A DNA stretch of 64,000 nucleotides from AWTP1-9 sp035703165. Its GTDB lineage: Bacteria; Bacteroidota; Bacteroidia; Chitinophagales; Chitinophagaceae. The stretch is from NCBI GenBank assembly GCA_035703165.1, contig DASSYR010000031.1, positions 1-64,000 of the forward strand, in the 5' to 3' direction. Position numbers and translations under genes: made by a program. Position 1 is the first letter of the stretch. The number at the start of each line of letters is the position of its first letter. Shown one piece after another: positions 35,569-45,360 of the stretch. The notes under the pieces are model-generated. The model saw nothing but the letters and a program-made list of their open reading frames with translations. It was not told the DNA's origin and did no database searches.

Positions 35569-36117
35569 TTATTTAAACTGTTTTGTGATTTGCGCTATTC
35601 TTTTTCCAAATAACACAGCTGTTTCCAATCCTTTGGGAGGATTTAACTTCCGTGTAGCATTGTCTGACTGTGTCATCAATCCCAAATAACTGGCAAGGCC
35701 GTTTGGTTCTTCCAGTTGTATATCGTTTTCAAACTTTGGTAAAATGCCGGTAGAAATCCACAACATGCTGTGCTGGGCTGAAAAGAGTATTAATTGCTGA
35801 AGTGTATTTAACTTATCTCCATTCGTTGTAGATGAGTTTGTAAACCCAGCGGCAAATTTGTTTTTCCAGGTTTGGGCATACCAGAATTTTCCAGTGGCTT
35901 CCATAAATTTTTTAAATTCTGCTGAAACCGTTCCCATATAGGTAGGGCAGCCAAACACAAGCGTATCTGCTTTATGAAGCAGATCGAAATTTTCCTGGGC
36001 TTCTGTAGTTGAAACAAGGGCTACCTGCTCCAACTCTGTTAAAGCGCCTTTATGAATATGCTCGGCTACAATTTTTGTATGTCCGTATCCGCTATGATAT
36101 ATAATTAAGATTCTTAT
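35569..36117 (-). CDS. flavodoxin-like NAD(P)H oxidoreductase with non-standard start
   Basis: The product is about 182 residues if translation begins at the AUA at 36117. The first residues then read (M)RILIIYHSGYGHTKIVAEHI, which is the FMN phosphate-binding loop of the flavodoxin/WrbA-like family. The second FMN-binding segment is GCPTYMGTVSAEFKKFMEAT and the tail contains QHSMLWISTG. No ATG, GTG or TTG lies in frame between the upstream TGA and this point; the first standard start is a TTG at 36033, which would remove the FMN loop. The gene is otherwise intact. It encodes a probable quinone or flavin reductase next to DoxX and a Crp regulator. Confidence 0.8.
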   Translation of the reverse strand: MRILIIYHSGYGHTKIVAEHIHKGALTELEQVALVSTTEAQENFDLLHKADTLVFGCPTYMGTVSAEFKKFMEATGKFWYAQTWKNKFAAGFTNSSTTNGDKLNTLQQLILFSAQHSMLWISTGILPKFENDIQLEEPNGLASYLGLMTQSDNATRKLNPPKGLETAVLFGKRIAQITKQFK

Positions 36118-36185
36118 GGGTTTGCTTTTTAGGACAGCAAATCAACATAAAAATTCAGACTAAAAAATTAAATTAGTTTAAGAAA

Positions 36186-36767
36186 TCATTTTTTTGCCAG
36201 TTTTCTACGCAGCATACTTAAAAAAACCGGGGTAATGCCGAGGTAGGCAGATATTTGTTTTTGAGAGAGGCGTTGTTCTAACTGGGGATATTTGTTTATA
36301 AAATCCAAATACCGTTGTTCAGCTGTAAAAGAAAGATTTTGATTGATGCGTTTTTGCTGGGCAATAAAGGCGTTTTGCAAAATAATTCTGAAAAATCGTT
36401 CAAACTTGGGCACTTTTTCATACAACTCATCAATGTCCTCTTTTGAAATTTGTAACAGTTCAGTGTCTTCCAAAGCATCAATAAAATAGGATGTAGGTGT
36501 TTGCGTTAAAAAACTGCAAAGGTCTCCCGCCCACCAATCTTCCATGCTAAACATCATAATGTGTTCAAACCCGTTATCATCAATGGTATAGGTTCTTACA
36601 CACCCGCTTACTATAAAGTTTTCAGTTTTGCAGATGTCGCCCTGTTTCAGCAAAAATTCTTTTCTTTTTAATTTTTTATATTGAAGCAGGGAGATAAAAA
36701 AGTCCGTTTCCGCTTTGTTTAGCTGAATATGCTTGGCAACATTTTTAAGTATCAAATCCGGGTTCAT
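36186..36767 (-). CDS. Crp/Fnr-type cNMP-binding-domain regulator
   Basis: The product is 193 residues. The beta-barrel sensor (about 1-125) includes LKRKEFLLKQGD and GCVRTYTIDDNGFEHIMMF. The C-terminal part has a helix-turn-helix, LSQKQISAYLGITPVFLSMLRRKL. It lacks the N-terminal Cys cluster of FNR, so it is not an oxygen-sensing Fe-S type. It sits upstream of the flavodoxin and DoxX genes on the same strand and likely controls them (inference). Confidence 0.88.
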   Translation of the reverse strand: MNPDLILKNVAKHIQLNKAETDFFISLLQYKKLKRKEFLLKQGDICKTENFIVSGCVRTYTIDDNGFEHIMMFSMEDWWAGDLCSFLTQTPTSYFIDALEDTELLQISKEDIDELYEKVPKFERFFRIILQNAFIAQQKRINQNLSFTAEQRYLDFINKYPQLEQRLSQKQISAYLGITPVFLSMLRRKLAKK

Positions 36768-37046
36768 GAGGCGTTATATCCTTTACATCAATTGTGGCAG
36801 ATTGTAGAAAGATTCCACACGCTTTGTAAAAATAATTTTGTATGGAATTTCCCTGGTTATTTTAAACGTAAATTAAGAAAAAAGCTATACAAGCAGTAAG
36901 GTATATTTTAGGACAAAAAGCCCGATCTGAGTAAAAAACCAAAACTGTTGGTGATGCGATGAATTTAAAACAGATACTTTGAACACTGTGCGCAAAGCTT
37001 TATGCTTTTTTCTAATAGAGAGTGCAGAAGTATTATGCTACTTTAC

Positions 37047-38213
37047 TTAGCGGTTGACTTTATTTTTTGATAAGGCAATTAGCCCGAACACCGGCCCTAT
37101 TGCCAATAGCATATACACGTACTGTGGACTTATTTTTTCCATGAGGGCGTTAATGAACTGTATGCTTATGATGGTGATGGTAAAACCAATGCAGTTTACA
37201 ATGGTTAATGAAGCCCCTCTTGATTTTTCCGGGGCATTTTGAGCAACAAGGGTGGAAAACAAAGGTGAATCGGCAATTACGGATAAACCCCAGATGAATA
37301 AAAAAGCTATAAGCAGTTCTGTTGATTGAGTAAAAAGAAAAAGGGGAGAGCTAATGCAGCATAAGCACGAGGTAAATAATGCTATCGCAGCAATTTTTTT
37401 TGCACCGAATTTTTGCGAAAGCAGTCCTCCAAAAACACAGGCAAATGCCCCGGAACCAATGATAAAAAATGCCAGCAAGGATATGTCTAAATTCTTGGTA
37501 GGATAATATTGGTTGTACTTTGTTAGCATTACCGGTACAAATGCCCAAAAAGTATAGAGCTCCCACATGTGCCCGAAATAGCCAAATGCAACTGACCGGA
37601 AATCGGGTTTGCGAAATCCTTTCAAAAAAGCCGTAAAATTTATTTTTTGCCCGGTTTTGTGGTAAGGACCATCGGGAACAAATAATAAAATGCCCAACCC
37701 ACCGCTTACGCATAGGGTGCTTGTACTAAATACAACATATTTCCACGGAAAACTTGCCGTTAGTGTTTTTAATAAATGCGGGAAGGCCGTGCCTATTACC
37801 AATGCGCCTACTAAAAAGCCTAACGATTTTCCCAAACCTTCTTTATAATGATCGGAGGCAATTTTCATTCCCACAGGGTAAATACCCGCTAAAAAAAATC
37901 CGGTTAAAAAGCGAAACAATAATAGCCCGGTGGTGTGAATTTCAGGCAAGTTTATGCCAAGATTAAAAAGACCTGCCAGGATGGAACTGAAAAAGAATAC
38001 CCGGGAAGGAGAGTAGCGGTCGGCAATGGTAAATATGGCAAACACTAATGTACCTGCAATGAAGCCAAATTGAATAGCACTGGTAAGGTGTGCAAGAAAC
38101 CGGGGCTCCAGGTTCATGGCCCTGGCTATATCATTGACAATGGCATTGCCTGAAAACCAAACGGAGGTACAAAAAAATTGCGCAATTACTATAATGGGCA
38201 AAATCAATCGCAT
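37047..38213 (-). CDS. MFS transporter
   Basis: The product is 388 residues with about 12 membrane helices. It starts MRLILPIIVIAQFFCTSVWFSG, and the family loop between helices 2 and 3 reads FTIADRYSPSRVFFF, with a weak version of the MFS motif. It belongs to the NNP/cyanate-type or sugar-efflux-like MFS branches; the substrate is not deducible. It is single, with gaps of about 280-360 bases on both sides. Confidence 0.85.
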   Translation of the reverse strand: MRLILPIIVIAQFFCTSVWFSGNAIVNDIARAMNLEPRFLAHLTSAIQFGFIAGTLVFAIFTIADRYSPSRVFFFSSILAGLFNLGINLPEIHTTGLLLFRFLTGFFLAGIYPVGMKIASDHYKEGLGKSLGFLVGALVIGTAFPHLLKTLTASFPWKYVVFSTSTLCVSGGLGILLFVPDGPYHKTGQKINFTAFLKGFRKPDFRSVAFGYFGHMWELYTFWAFVPVMLTKYNQYYPTKNLDISLLAFFIIGSGAFACVFGGLLSQKFGAKKIAAIALFTSCLCCISSPLFLFTQSTELLIAFLFIWGLSVIADSPLFSTLVAQNAPEKSRGASLTIVNCIGFTITIISIQFINALMEKISPQYVYMLLAIGPVFGLIALSKNKVNR

Positions 38214-38570
38214 ATTTGTCGGGCTTCCTGCTTTATTGTTAATGCATATAACAATAGTACAAATTTTCGGCTATAGTATTTTAAATACTGCAAAATCGGT
38301 AAGTTATTTTAAGAGATTGAATGAAGATTTTTAACATTCGAATAAATAAGCCGCTTACAGCAGTCGGCAGCGGTGGCGTGTATGATGCTGTGTATTATAA
38401 TTTTAAAAGGATATGTTAGATGCTCAATAAGGAATAGCCCGTACTTTTTATAATAATCCCTTCAATTTTTTTTAATTTATCCATTACGGTAATTGTCTTT
38501 TCGGCACAGGCCTGTTACAGAAAACTGTAAACGGCCTCCTTCCTCTCCAAGGGCAAGAATACGATGAAGC
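38214..38570. other. 357-bp intergenic region between MFS and lpdA
   Basis: No coding frame was supported. Near 38507-38535, past the 3' end of lpdA, GGCC-N2-TTACAG pairs with CTGTAA-N2-GGCC, but there is no T run, so it is at best a weak terminator. The MFS promoter should lie at the left end. Confidence 0.4.
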
Positions 38571-39977
38571 CTATATATCTATTGCCTCACCATAAGCAGC
38601 GGCCGTTGCTTCTTTCACTGCTTCGCTTAGGGTTGGGTGTGGGTGTACCGAGTTTAAAATTTCGTGATACGTAGTTTCTAATTTTCTTGCTACTACTACT
38701 TCGGCAATCATATCGGTAACTCCATTGCCAATCATGTGTGCTCCGAGAAATTCACCATATTTGGCATCAAAAATTACTTTTACAAAGCCATCAGTGCTGC
38801 CGGCTGCACTTGCTTTACCACTGGCAATAAAGGGGAACTTACCAACTTTAATTTCATAACCGGCATCTTTAGCCTGTTTCTCTGTGTAACCTACGGAAGC
38901 AATTTCCGGTGTGCAATATGTACAGCCGGGTATATTGTTATAATCCATCGGTTCCGGTAAGTGATGGTATTTCTTTTCCAGGTATCCGATATGTTCTGCA
39001 GCAAGAATACCTTCTTTGCTGGCTACATGGGCTAAAGCCTGCCCGGGAGCACAATCGCCAATGGCATAGATTGACGGTACATTGGTTTGTCCGTATTTAT
39101 CCACAACAATTTTTCCTTTGTCTGTTTTAACGCCGGTTTCTTCTAACCCGATATTTTCAATGTTGGCAGCAATACCCACAGCGCTTAAAAGAATATCAGC
39201 TTCTAGGATTGTTTCGCCCGTTGCAGATTTTACTTTAGCTTTTACTCCGTTGCCTGAAGTATCCACCGATGTTACTTCGGCACTAGTCATTACCGTTATT
39301 CCTTTTTTCTTTAATTGCTTTTCTAATTCTTTTGAAATTTCTTCATCTTCAATAGGAACCACTCTGGGCATAAACTCAACAACGGTAACTTTTGTTCCCA
39401 TAGTGTTATAAAAGTCGGCAAACTCAACGCCGATAGCGCCGCTGCCTACTACAATCAGGCTTTTAGGCTGCTGTGGTAATACCATAGCATCCCGGTATCC
39501 GATAATTTTTTTGCCATCAATAGGCAAAGATGGCAACTGGCGGCTGCGGGCCCCCGTTGCAATGATAATATACTTTGCTTCTGCCACTTGTTTCTTTCCA
39601 TCAGTTGCCGTAACCTCCACTTTTCCCTTACCGGCAATTTTTCCATAACCCATTATCACATCAATTTTATTCTTCTTCATCAAAAACTGAACGCCTTTAC
39701 TCATTTTATCGGCCACACCACGGCTACGTTTGATGACGGCTGGAAAATCGTGCTGCACATTAGAAGCATTGATTCCATAGTTGGCACTGTGCTTCATATA
39801 GTCATATACCTGGGCACTTTTTAGCAAAGCCTTGGTGGGAATACAACCCCAGTTCAGACAAACACCCCCTAAGTTTTCTTTTTCAATAATTGCTACTTTA
39901 AAACCAAGTTGTGAAGCACGAATAGCGGCAGGATAACCACCCGGTCCACTACCAAGCACAATTACATCGTATGCCAT
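38571..39977 (-). CDS. lpdA: dihydrolipoyl dehydrogenase (E3)
   Basis: The product is 468 residues. It reoxidises dihydrolipoamide in the pyruvate and 2-oxoglutarate dehydrogenase complexes and the glycine cleavage system. The FAD site is VIVLGSGPGGYPAAIRA, the redox-active disulfide is in GGVCLNWGCIPTKALL, the NAD site is LIVVGSGAIGVEFADFY and the C-terminal catalytic dyad is in HPHPTLSEAVKE. Length and motifs are typical and complete. No E1 or E2 gene is adjacent, so it may serve several complexes. Confidence 0.97.
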   Translation of the reverse strand: MAYDVIVLGSGPGGYPAAIRASQLGFKVAIIEKENLGGVCLNWGCIPTKALLKSAQVYDYMKHSANYGINASNVQHDFPAVIKRSRGVADKMSKGVQFLMKKNKIDVIMGYGKIAGKGKVEVTATDGKKQVAEAKYIIIATGARSRQLPSLPIDGKKIIGYRDAMVLPQQPKSLIVVGSGAIGVEFADFYNTMGTKVTVVEFMPRVVPIEDEEISKELEKQLKKKGITVMTSAEVTSVDTSGNGVKAKVKSATGETILEADILLSAVGIAANIENIGLEETGVKTDKGKIVVDKYGQTNVPSIYAIGDCAPGQALAHVASKEGILAAEHIGYLEKKYHHLPEPMDYNNIPGCTYCTPEIASVGYTEKQAKDAGYEIKVGKFPFIASGKASAAGSTDGFVKVIFDAKYGEFLGAHMIGNGVTDMIAEVVVARKLETTYHEILNSVHPHPTLSEAVKEATAAAYGEAIDI

Positions 39978-40093
39978 TGTATAAGTTTATTAGTTTATAA
40001 ATTTTATATGGTTGATAAGGAGGTGCGAAGTTAATTTATGCAGGGGAAATGGCAAAAGGAGGGGTTAGGATTTAAGTGAGACAGATAGATTAA

Positions 40094-40129
40094 AGGTTGT
40101 AAGCTTTGGGGACGTTAAACTTACAACCT
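40094..40129 (-). terminator. probable terminator after the DbpA-type helicase gene
   Basis: Perfect 10-bp stem AGGTTGTAAG / CTTACAACCT with a 16-base loop, 15 bases past the stop codon. The downstream minus-strand bases are TTTAATC, a poor T run, so termination may be partial. Confidence 0.5.
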
Positions 40130-40144
40130 ATAACGTAGAGTATA

Positions 40145-41830
40145 TTACCTGCTATTGGCATCATTCATGCGAATTCTTCTGCCTTTGAATTTCTTCCCGT
40201 CAATTGCTTTAATCATTTGATTGGCAGCACTGCGGTCCACTTCTACCCAGCTATTCATCTCTTTCATATCAATTCTGCCCAGTACATCTTTGCGCAGTTC
40301 ACTCATGTCGAGTAAAAATTGCAAAAAGCTGGCTTTATAAAAACCATCTTTTGTACCAAGATTAACAAACAATCTTTGATAATCGCCTCTGCCGCCATAT
40401 TCTCTTCCGGCGGTGTCTTTCCATTTTCCTCTTTCCTGTGGTTGGCGACTGCCATCTCTTCCGCCACGTCTCTCATCTCTGCTGCCTCTTTCTAATCTTT
40501 TTTCCCGAACATTGAGATCTTCTGCATTTTCGTAATATTTTAAGAAACGGTCAAACTCCAATGCGGCTACTCGCTTCAATACTTCTTCCTTAGACACTTC
40601 AGCAAACTTTTCTGCCAGCATGGGTACATAGGTTTCATAATCGCCATGACTAATGTCCGTCTGCAATAATTTATCCATGAAAGAGAAGAATTGTTTGCGA
40701 CAAACATCCTTTCCGCCGGGAACTTCTAATTTGTGAAAAGGAGCCTGTACAGTTCTTTCTATCTGACGAAGCTTACCAATCTCTCTGCTATGTACAATGG
40801 ACATACAAATACCTGTTAATCCTGCACGACCGGTACGACCGCTACGATGTGTATATACTTCCAAATCATCCGGCAATTCGTAATTTATTACGTGGGTAAT
40901 TCCGGATACATCAATACCTCTTGCTGCTACATCCGTAGCAATCAGCAGTTGCAAAGTTTTTTCACGAAATTCACCCATTACTTTATCCCGCTGTTGTTGA
41001 GTTAAATCACCATGCAAAGCATCAATATCGTAACCTTCTCTTGTTAACTTCTCAGCAATATTTTGTGCATCTACTTTAGTTCGGGTAAAGATGATACCGT
41101 AAATGCCGGGATTGAAATCAATCAACCGTTTCAACGTTTCGTAGCGATGTTGTGCACTTACCACGTAAAACTGATGATCAATATTTTTATTAGCCGTGTT
41201 TACTTTACCAACCGTAATTTCAACGGGAGTATTCATGTATTTACGGCTCACCTTACGAATTTCAGGTGGCATCGTTGCGCTAAACAACCAGGTACTTTCT
41301 TTTTTGGGGGTATTTTGTAAGATGAATTCAATATCTTCCTGGAAACCCATATTCAGCATTTCATCAGCTTCATCCAGCACCACGTATTGAATCTCATCCA
41401 AATTGATGGCCTTTCGTTCAATCAAATCAATTAATCGTCCGGGTGTTGCCACTACAATTTGTACGCCCCGTTTAATATCTCTTATTTGCATGCCAATGGA
41501 AGCGCCGCCGTAAACGGCTACCACATTCATACCCGGGATAAATTTTTTAAACAAGTTTACTTCGTTCACAATCTGCAAACAAAGTTCACGGGTGGGACAT
41601 ACCACTAAGGCCTGCGGATATTTTTTAGCTGCATCTAATAACTGTAATAATGGTAAACCAAAGGCAGCTGTTTTTCCTGTGCCTGTTTGTGCCAAACCAA
41701 TAAAATCTTTGGTACCACTTAATAAAACGGGAATTGCTTTTTCCTGAATGGGAGTTGGGTTCACAAACCCCAACTCTGTGATTGCTTTGTTCAAACGCTC
41801 ATCAATTCCCAGCCCCTCAAATGTTGTCAT
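40145..41830 (-). CDS. DEAD-box RNA helicase with DbpA-type RNA-binding domain
   Basis: The product is 561 residues. The core has the Q-motif (TPIQEKAIPVLL), AQTGTGKT, DEADEMLNMG, FSATMPPEIR and HRSGRTGRAG. After a basic Arg/Gly-rich linker (RGSRDERRGGRDGSRQ) the C-terminal 75 residues match the DbpA/CsdA RNA-binding domain, including RLFVNLGTKDGFYKASFLQFL. These helicases act in ribosome assembly and cold adaptation. The start is the ATG at 41830 (MTTFEGLGID), supported by a TACCTTTG -7 box 22 bases upstream; the longer frame to 41920 is excluded by that promoter. Confidence 0.94.
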   Translation of the reverse strand: MTTFEGLGIDERLNKAITELGFVNPTPIQEKAIPVLLSGTKDFIGLAQTGTGKTAAFGLPLLQLLDAAKKYPQALVVCPTRELCLQIVNEVNLFKKFIPGMNVVAVYGGASIGMQIRDIKRGVQIVVATPGRLIDLIERKAINLDEIQYVVLDEADEMLNMGFQEDIEFILQNTPKKESTWLFSATMPPEIRKVSRKYMNTPVEITVGKVNTANKNIDHQFYVVSAQHRYETLKRLIDFNPGIYGIIFTRTKVDAQNIAEKLTREGYDIDALHGDLTQQQRDKVMGEFREKTLQLLIATDVAARGIDVSGITHVINYELPDDLEVYTHRSGRTGRAGLTGICMSIVHSREIGKLRQIERTVQAPFHKLEVPGGKDVCRKQFFSFMDKLLQTDISHGDYETYVPMLAEKFAEVSKEEVLKRVAALEFDRFLKYYENAEDLNVREKRLERGSRDERRGGRDGSRQPQERGKWKDTAGREYGGRGDYQRLFVNLGTKDGFYKASFLQFLLDMSELRKDVLGRIDMKEMNSWVEVDRSAANQMIKAIDGKKFKGRRIRMNDANSR

Positions 41831-41852
41831 GTATCTGTTTTTAAAATTGCCG

Positions 41853-41860
41853 CAAAGGTA
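41853..41860 (-). promoter_or_regulatory. Bacteroidota -7 box of the DbpA-type helicase gene
   Basis: TACCTTTG on the minus strand, exact TAnnTTTG match, 22 bases before the chosen ATG. No TTG at the -33 distance was found. Confidence 0.5.
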
Positions 41861-42003
41861 AGGCTTAGCTGTGGGATTGAGGGAAGTATTTTTATATACA
41901 GATTGTTGAATGTTAAACACCCGATGTTTGTTTCATTGGTTATTTTCTTATTACTTGATTCGATTATTATCTGTTGTCTATTATCTATCTTCATATTTTC
42001 ATT

Positions 42004-42996
42004 ATGAGTGTACATAAGTTCGTATTAATAATTACGGCGCTATGTTTAATAACTAGTGCGGATGCTCAGTTAAAATGGAAAAATGTAGATAAAGACTTTA
42101 ATGTTGTCAACGGGATTCATGTTTATTACTGCAACGATTCACTGGACGGTAAGCCCTTCCGTGCGTTTTATATAAAAGCTGATTTGAAAGACAAGCAATT
42201 GCAGTTTACATCGGATACTTCGTATAAAAGAAGGCTGACACCCCGGGAATTTTATGAAAAAAATAAGCGACCGGTTGTAGTAGTCAACTGTACTTTTTTT
42301 TCTTTTGAAACAAATCAGAATTTGAATGTGGTAATGAAGGATGGGAAATTGCTTTCATACAATGTTCATACAGTTGCAGGAAGAGGAAAAGATACTTTAA
42401 CGTATCGCCACCCGTTAGCAAGCGCTATCGGTATTTCCGGTAAACGCAAAGCAGATATTGCCTGGGTATTTACGGATTCTACAATGAAAAAACCCTATGC
42501 TGTTCAATGGCCGATAGACTATAGTAAAGATTCTTCACCTGCTATTAATTTTAATGAATTGTTGTCTAAGTCAAAAGATGTTACAAGACCTGATGGAAGC
42601 CGGGCACAAAACTTATTTCAGAAATGGAAAATGCAAACGGCTGTAGGCGGCGGTCCGGTATTGGTGCAAAACGGGGAGATAAAAATCACCAATAACGAAG
42701 AATTAAAATTTGCCGGAAAAGCTATTGAAGATAAACATCCCAGAACTGCTATGGGTTACACGAAGAATGATGAATTGATTATTTTGGTAGCAGAAGGAAG
42801 AAATGCCGGAGTGGCAGATGGAGTAACTCTAAAACAGGAGGCCCAAATTTTAATTGATCTTGGTTGTTACGAAGCTTTGAACTTAGATGGAGGGGGGAGT
42901 AGTTGTTTACTTGTAAATGGTAAGGAAACCATTAAGCCGTCTGATAAAACAGGACAGAGACCTATTCCTGCGGTGTTTATTATAAAGCGTAAATAA
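42004..42996 (+). CDS. exported phosphodiester-glycosidase (NAGPA) family protein
   Basis: The product is 330 residues with a signal peptide (MSVHKFVLIITALCLITSADAQ). The NAGPA domain has VVVVNCTFFSF, RTAMGYTKNDELIILVAEGR and the signature LNLDGGGSSCLLVNGK. In animals this domain removes GlcNAc from mannose-6-phosphate; bacterial members, named for exopolysaccharide biosynthesis, probably cleave phosphodiester-linked sugars outside the cell. The ATG at 42004 gives the signal peptide. It is monocistronic and convergent with the M13 peptidase. Confidence 0.85.
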   Translation: MSVHKFVLIITALCLITSADAQLKWKNVDKDFNVVNGIHVYYCNDSLDGKPFRAFYIKADLKDKQLQFTSDTSYKRRLTPREFYEKNKRPVVVVNCTFFSFETNQNLNVVMKDGKLLSYNVHTVAGRGKDTLTYRHPLASAIGISGKRKADIAWVFTDSTMKKPYAVQWPIDYSKDSSPAINFNELLSKSKDVTRPDGSRAQNLFQKWKMQTAVGGGPVLVQNGEIKITNNEELKFAGKAIEDKHPRTAMGYTKNDELIILVAEGRNAGVADGVTLKQEAQILIDLGCYEALNLDGGGSSCLLVNGKETIKPSDKTGQRPIPAVFIIKRK

Positions 42997-42999
42997 AAT

Positions 43000-43021
43000 G
43001 CCGGATTCAAATGAATCCGGC
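43000..43021. terminator. bidirectional terminator between NAGPA and M13 genes
   Basis: GCCGGATTC and GAATCCGGC form a 9-bp stem with a 4-base loop. The minus-strand side is followed by ATTTTATTT. It sits between convergent genes. Confidence 0.65.
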
Positions 43022-43050
43022 GCAAAGTAGTTATTTATAACACTTAAATA

Positions 43051-45084
43051 TCACCAAATCTTTACTCTTATGCTATCAGCCCTGAACATTTTGTCGGTTG
43101 GCTTTACATCAAATGCAGAATAGAATTCATCTACATTTACAAATGGCCCATTCACCCGATATTTGGCAGGAGAGTGTTTATCCGTCATTAACCGGTTGCG
43201 TAACACTTCTTCTCTTTGGTGACTTAGCCATCCTAAAGAGTAACCCAGGAAATAACGTTGAATAGGAGTCAGGCCGTTTATTTTTTCGCCTTTTTTGTAT
43301 TGTTCTGTTTTCTTAAAGGCCTCAATTCCTAATAAAATACCGCCAAGGTCAGCAATATTTTCTCCTGTAGTAGCTTTACCATTAATATGATAACCGGGCA
43401 ATGGTTCATACGCATCAAATTGTTTTATGATTACATCAGTTCTTTTTTTAAACTCTTCTTCATCAGCTTTTGCCCACCAGCTTACTAAGTTTCCTTTGGC
43501 ATCAAATTGTCGTCCCTCATCATCAAACCCATGCGTAATTTCATGACCAATTGTAGAGGCTCCGCCGTTTCCATATACCAATGCATCATCAAGCTCTTCA
43601 TCCCGGAAGCCGGGCACTACAAAAATGCCTGCAGGTAAAACAATTTCATTTAAAGAGGGATTGTAATAAGCATTGTAGGTTTGCGGACTCATACCCCATT
43701 CTTCTTTATCTACCGGCTTGCCCAGTTTGTTTATTTCAAAATTGTGTAACCACAAATTGGCATTGATTAAGTTTTGTGCAAAACTTTCTTTCCCAACTTT
43801 TAAGGCAGAATAATCTTTCCATTTATCCGGATAGCCTACTTTCTTTTTAATGGCCGCTAATTTTGCATACGCTTTTTGTTTAGTACTGTCGCTCATCCAG
43901 GTAAGCTTGCTAATTCGATCTTTTAATGCATCCCGAATAGCTTCTACCATATCTTCATACCTCTTTTTGGCTTTTTCATTAAAATATTCTTTTACATACA
44001 ATTGTCCAAGCATTTCGCCAAACAGGTTATTTTCCATTTGTAACACTCTTTTCCATCTGGGTTTTCGTTTGGTGGCACCTGAAAAAAGTTTATTAAAGTT
44101 GAAAGCCGTTATGCCAAAAGTGTCGGGCAACACCGCAGCCATATCGCTGACTAAATTAAATTTTACATAACTTTTTAAATCATTAATTGGAGTAGTTGAA
44201 AGTACGGTGCCCATCGTTTTAAAAAACTCCGGCTGACCAACGATTACGCTATCAATGGCTTTTACTCCTATTGCTGTTAAATAGGCAGGCCAGTCAATCG
44301 CATTGGTCATTTTATTCAAATCACTAATGGCCATTTTATTATAATTAGCATACGGGTCACGCAAATCTTCCAACTTTCTGCTGGACTGAGCAAGCTTCGT
44401 TTCAAATGCCAGGATATTTTTGGCTGTATTGGCAGCATCGGAGGGCTTTTCTCCCGCCATTGTTAAAATGGTTGTGATATATTTAACATACTCATCCCTA
44501 ATCTTAACGTTTGCAGAATCTGTTTTTAAATAATATTCTCGTTCTGGCAAGCCAATGCCACCTTGCCAAAGTTTATAAGTCATTACCTCACTGTTTTTGT
44601 CATCCTGCGTAACGAAATCAGCAAACAGGGTGCCGGAGCCAATTTTTTTTAATTCGGTAACCACCGCTACTAGTGATGGAGCATCGGTAACAGAAGCTAT
44701 TTTATCCAGCCAGGGCTGAAGTGGTTTTAATCCATCGCTTTCCACTTTGCTGCTATCCATTGCCGTTGTCCAAAAATCTCCGATTTTTTGTTCAGTTGTT
44801 CCTTCAGCACTTTTTGCTTTAGCAGCCTTTTCATTAATTTCTTTTAAGCGGTTAAGTGTTTCTTCGTTTACCAGGTTGCCAATTCCCCAGGCTGCATCGG
44901 TTTCCGGGATAGGATTGCGTTTTATCCATCCTCCATTAGCATATTGAAAGAAATCTTCGCCGGGCTTAATAGTCGTATCGAGATTATCAAAAAGTATATC
45001 TCTTTTAGCCGTTTGTTTGCCACTATTGCTGCAGGAAAAAAGCAGTATGCTTAGTGAAATACATAACAATAATTGCTTAACCAT
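43051..45084 (-). CDS. M13-family zinc metallopeptidase (neprilysin-like) lipoprotein
   Basis: The product is 677 residues, typical for bacterial PepO-like peptidases. A lipoprotein signal ends in LLFSCSNSG. The catalytic zinc site is HEITH near residue 515 in ASTIGHEITHGFDDEGRQF, followed by the third ligand in GENIADLGGI and the Arg in the C-terminal FRADSIRVKIW tail (W ends the family). It should cleave oligopeptides at the cell envelope, needing no cofactor besides zinc. It is single and complete. Confidence 0.95.
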   Translation of the reverse strand: MVKQLLLCISLSILLFSCSNSGKQTAKRDILFDNLDTTIKPGEDFFQYANGGWIKRNPIPETDAAWGIGNLVNEETLNRLKEINEKAAKAKSAEGTTEQKIGDFWTTAMDSSKVESDGLKPLQPWLDKIASVTDAPSLVAVVTELKKIGSGTLFADFVTQDDKNSEVMTYKLWQGGIGLPEREYYLKTDSANVKIRDEYVKYITTILTMAGEKPSDAANTAKNILAFETKLAQSSRKLEDLRDPYANYNKMAISDLNKMTNAIDWPAYLTAIGVKAIDSVIVGQPEFFKTMGTVLSTTPINDLKSYVKFNLVSDMAAVLPDTFGITAFNFNKLFSGATKRKPRWKRVLQMENNLFGEMLGQLYVKEYFNEKAKKRYEDMVEAIRDALKDRISKLTWMSDSTKQKAYAKLAAIKKKVGYPDKWKDYSALKVGKESFAQNLINANLWLHNFEINKLGKPVDKEEWGMSPQTYNAYYNPSLNEIVLPAGIFVVPGFRDEELDDALVYGNGGASTIGHEITHGFDDEGRQFDAKGNLVSWWAKADEEEFKKRTDVIIKQFDAYEPLPGYHINGKATTGENIADLGGILLGIEAFKKTEQYKKGEKINGLTPIQRYFLGYSLGWLSHQREEVLRNRLMTDKHSPAKYRVNGPFVNVDEFYSAFDVKPTDKMFRADSIRVKIW

Positions 45085-45154
45085 ATTTTTATGTTTTTAT
45101 GTATAAAAATAGTAAAAAGAAGAAAGGCTGAAAGGGATTTTTGATAAATGGGAG

Positions 45155-45223
45155 GAAGCCGATAATTTTACAAATAATTTTCGGGTAGTAGCGTCCCGCC
45201 TCGGGCGGGAGTAGCGTAGCAAT
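45155..45223 (+). pseudogene. partial tRNA-Pro-like remnant (5' portion) with hairpin insert
   Basis: The stretch AAGCCGATAATTTTACAAA followed by AATTTTCGGGTAGTAGCG matches the leader and the first 12 bases of the tRNA-Pro-like copy at 45648. A GC-rich hairpin (TCCCGCC-TCG-GGCGGGA) replaces the D-loop. GTAGCGTA resumes tRNA sequence, which is then lost. It is not an intact tRNA. Confidence 0.6.
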
Positions 45224-45280
45224 TTGAAGATGTGGGGAATTCAAAATAAAAATATAAATGGGAGATAGTTAAATTTATTT

Positions 45281-45354
45281 CGGGTAGTAGCGCAGTCCGG
45301 TAGCGTACCACGTTCGGGACGTGGGGGTCGCTGGTTCGAATCCAGTCTGCCCGA
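45281..45354 (+). tRNA. tRNA-Pro (anticodon CGG)
   Basis: The 74-base cloverleaf is complete. Acceptor CGGGTAG pairs with CTGCCCG (one G-U). The D-stem is GCGC/GCGT and the anticodon stem CCACG/CGTGG. The loop TTCGGGA places CGG at 34-36, reading CCG codons. The T-arm GCTGG-TTCGAAT-CCAGT is followed by discriminator A; CCA is not encoded. Two degenerate copies of the same gene flank it, and a strong terminator follows at 45361. Confidence 0.96.
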
Positions 45355-45360
45355 CTTGAT

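Noticed and set aside
36990..37015. Short hairpin AAAGC/GCTTT with T run
   Set aside because: The stem is only 5 bp and no plus-strand gene ends there, so it is not called a terminator.
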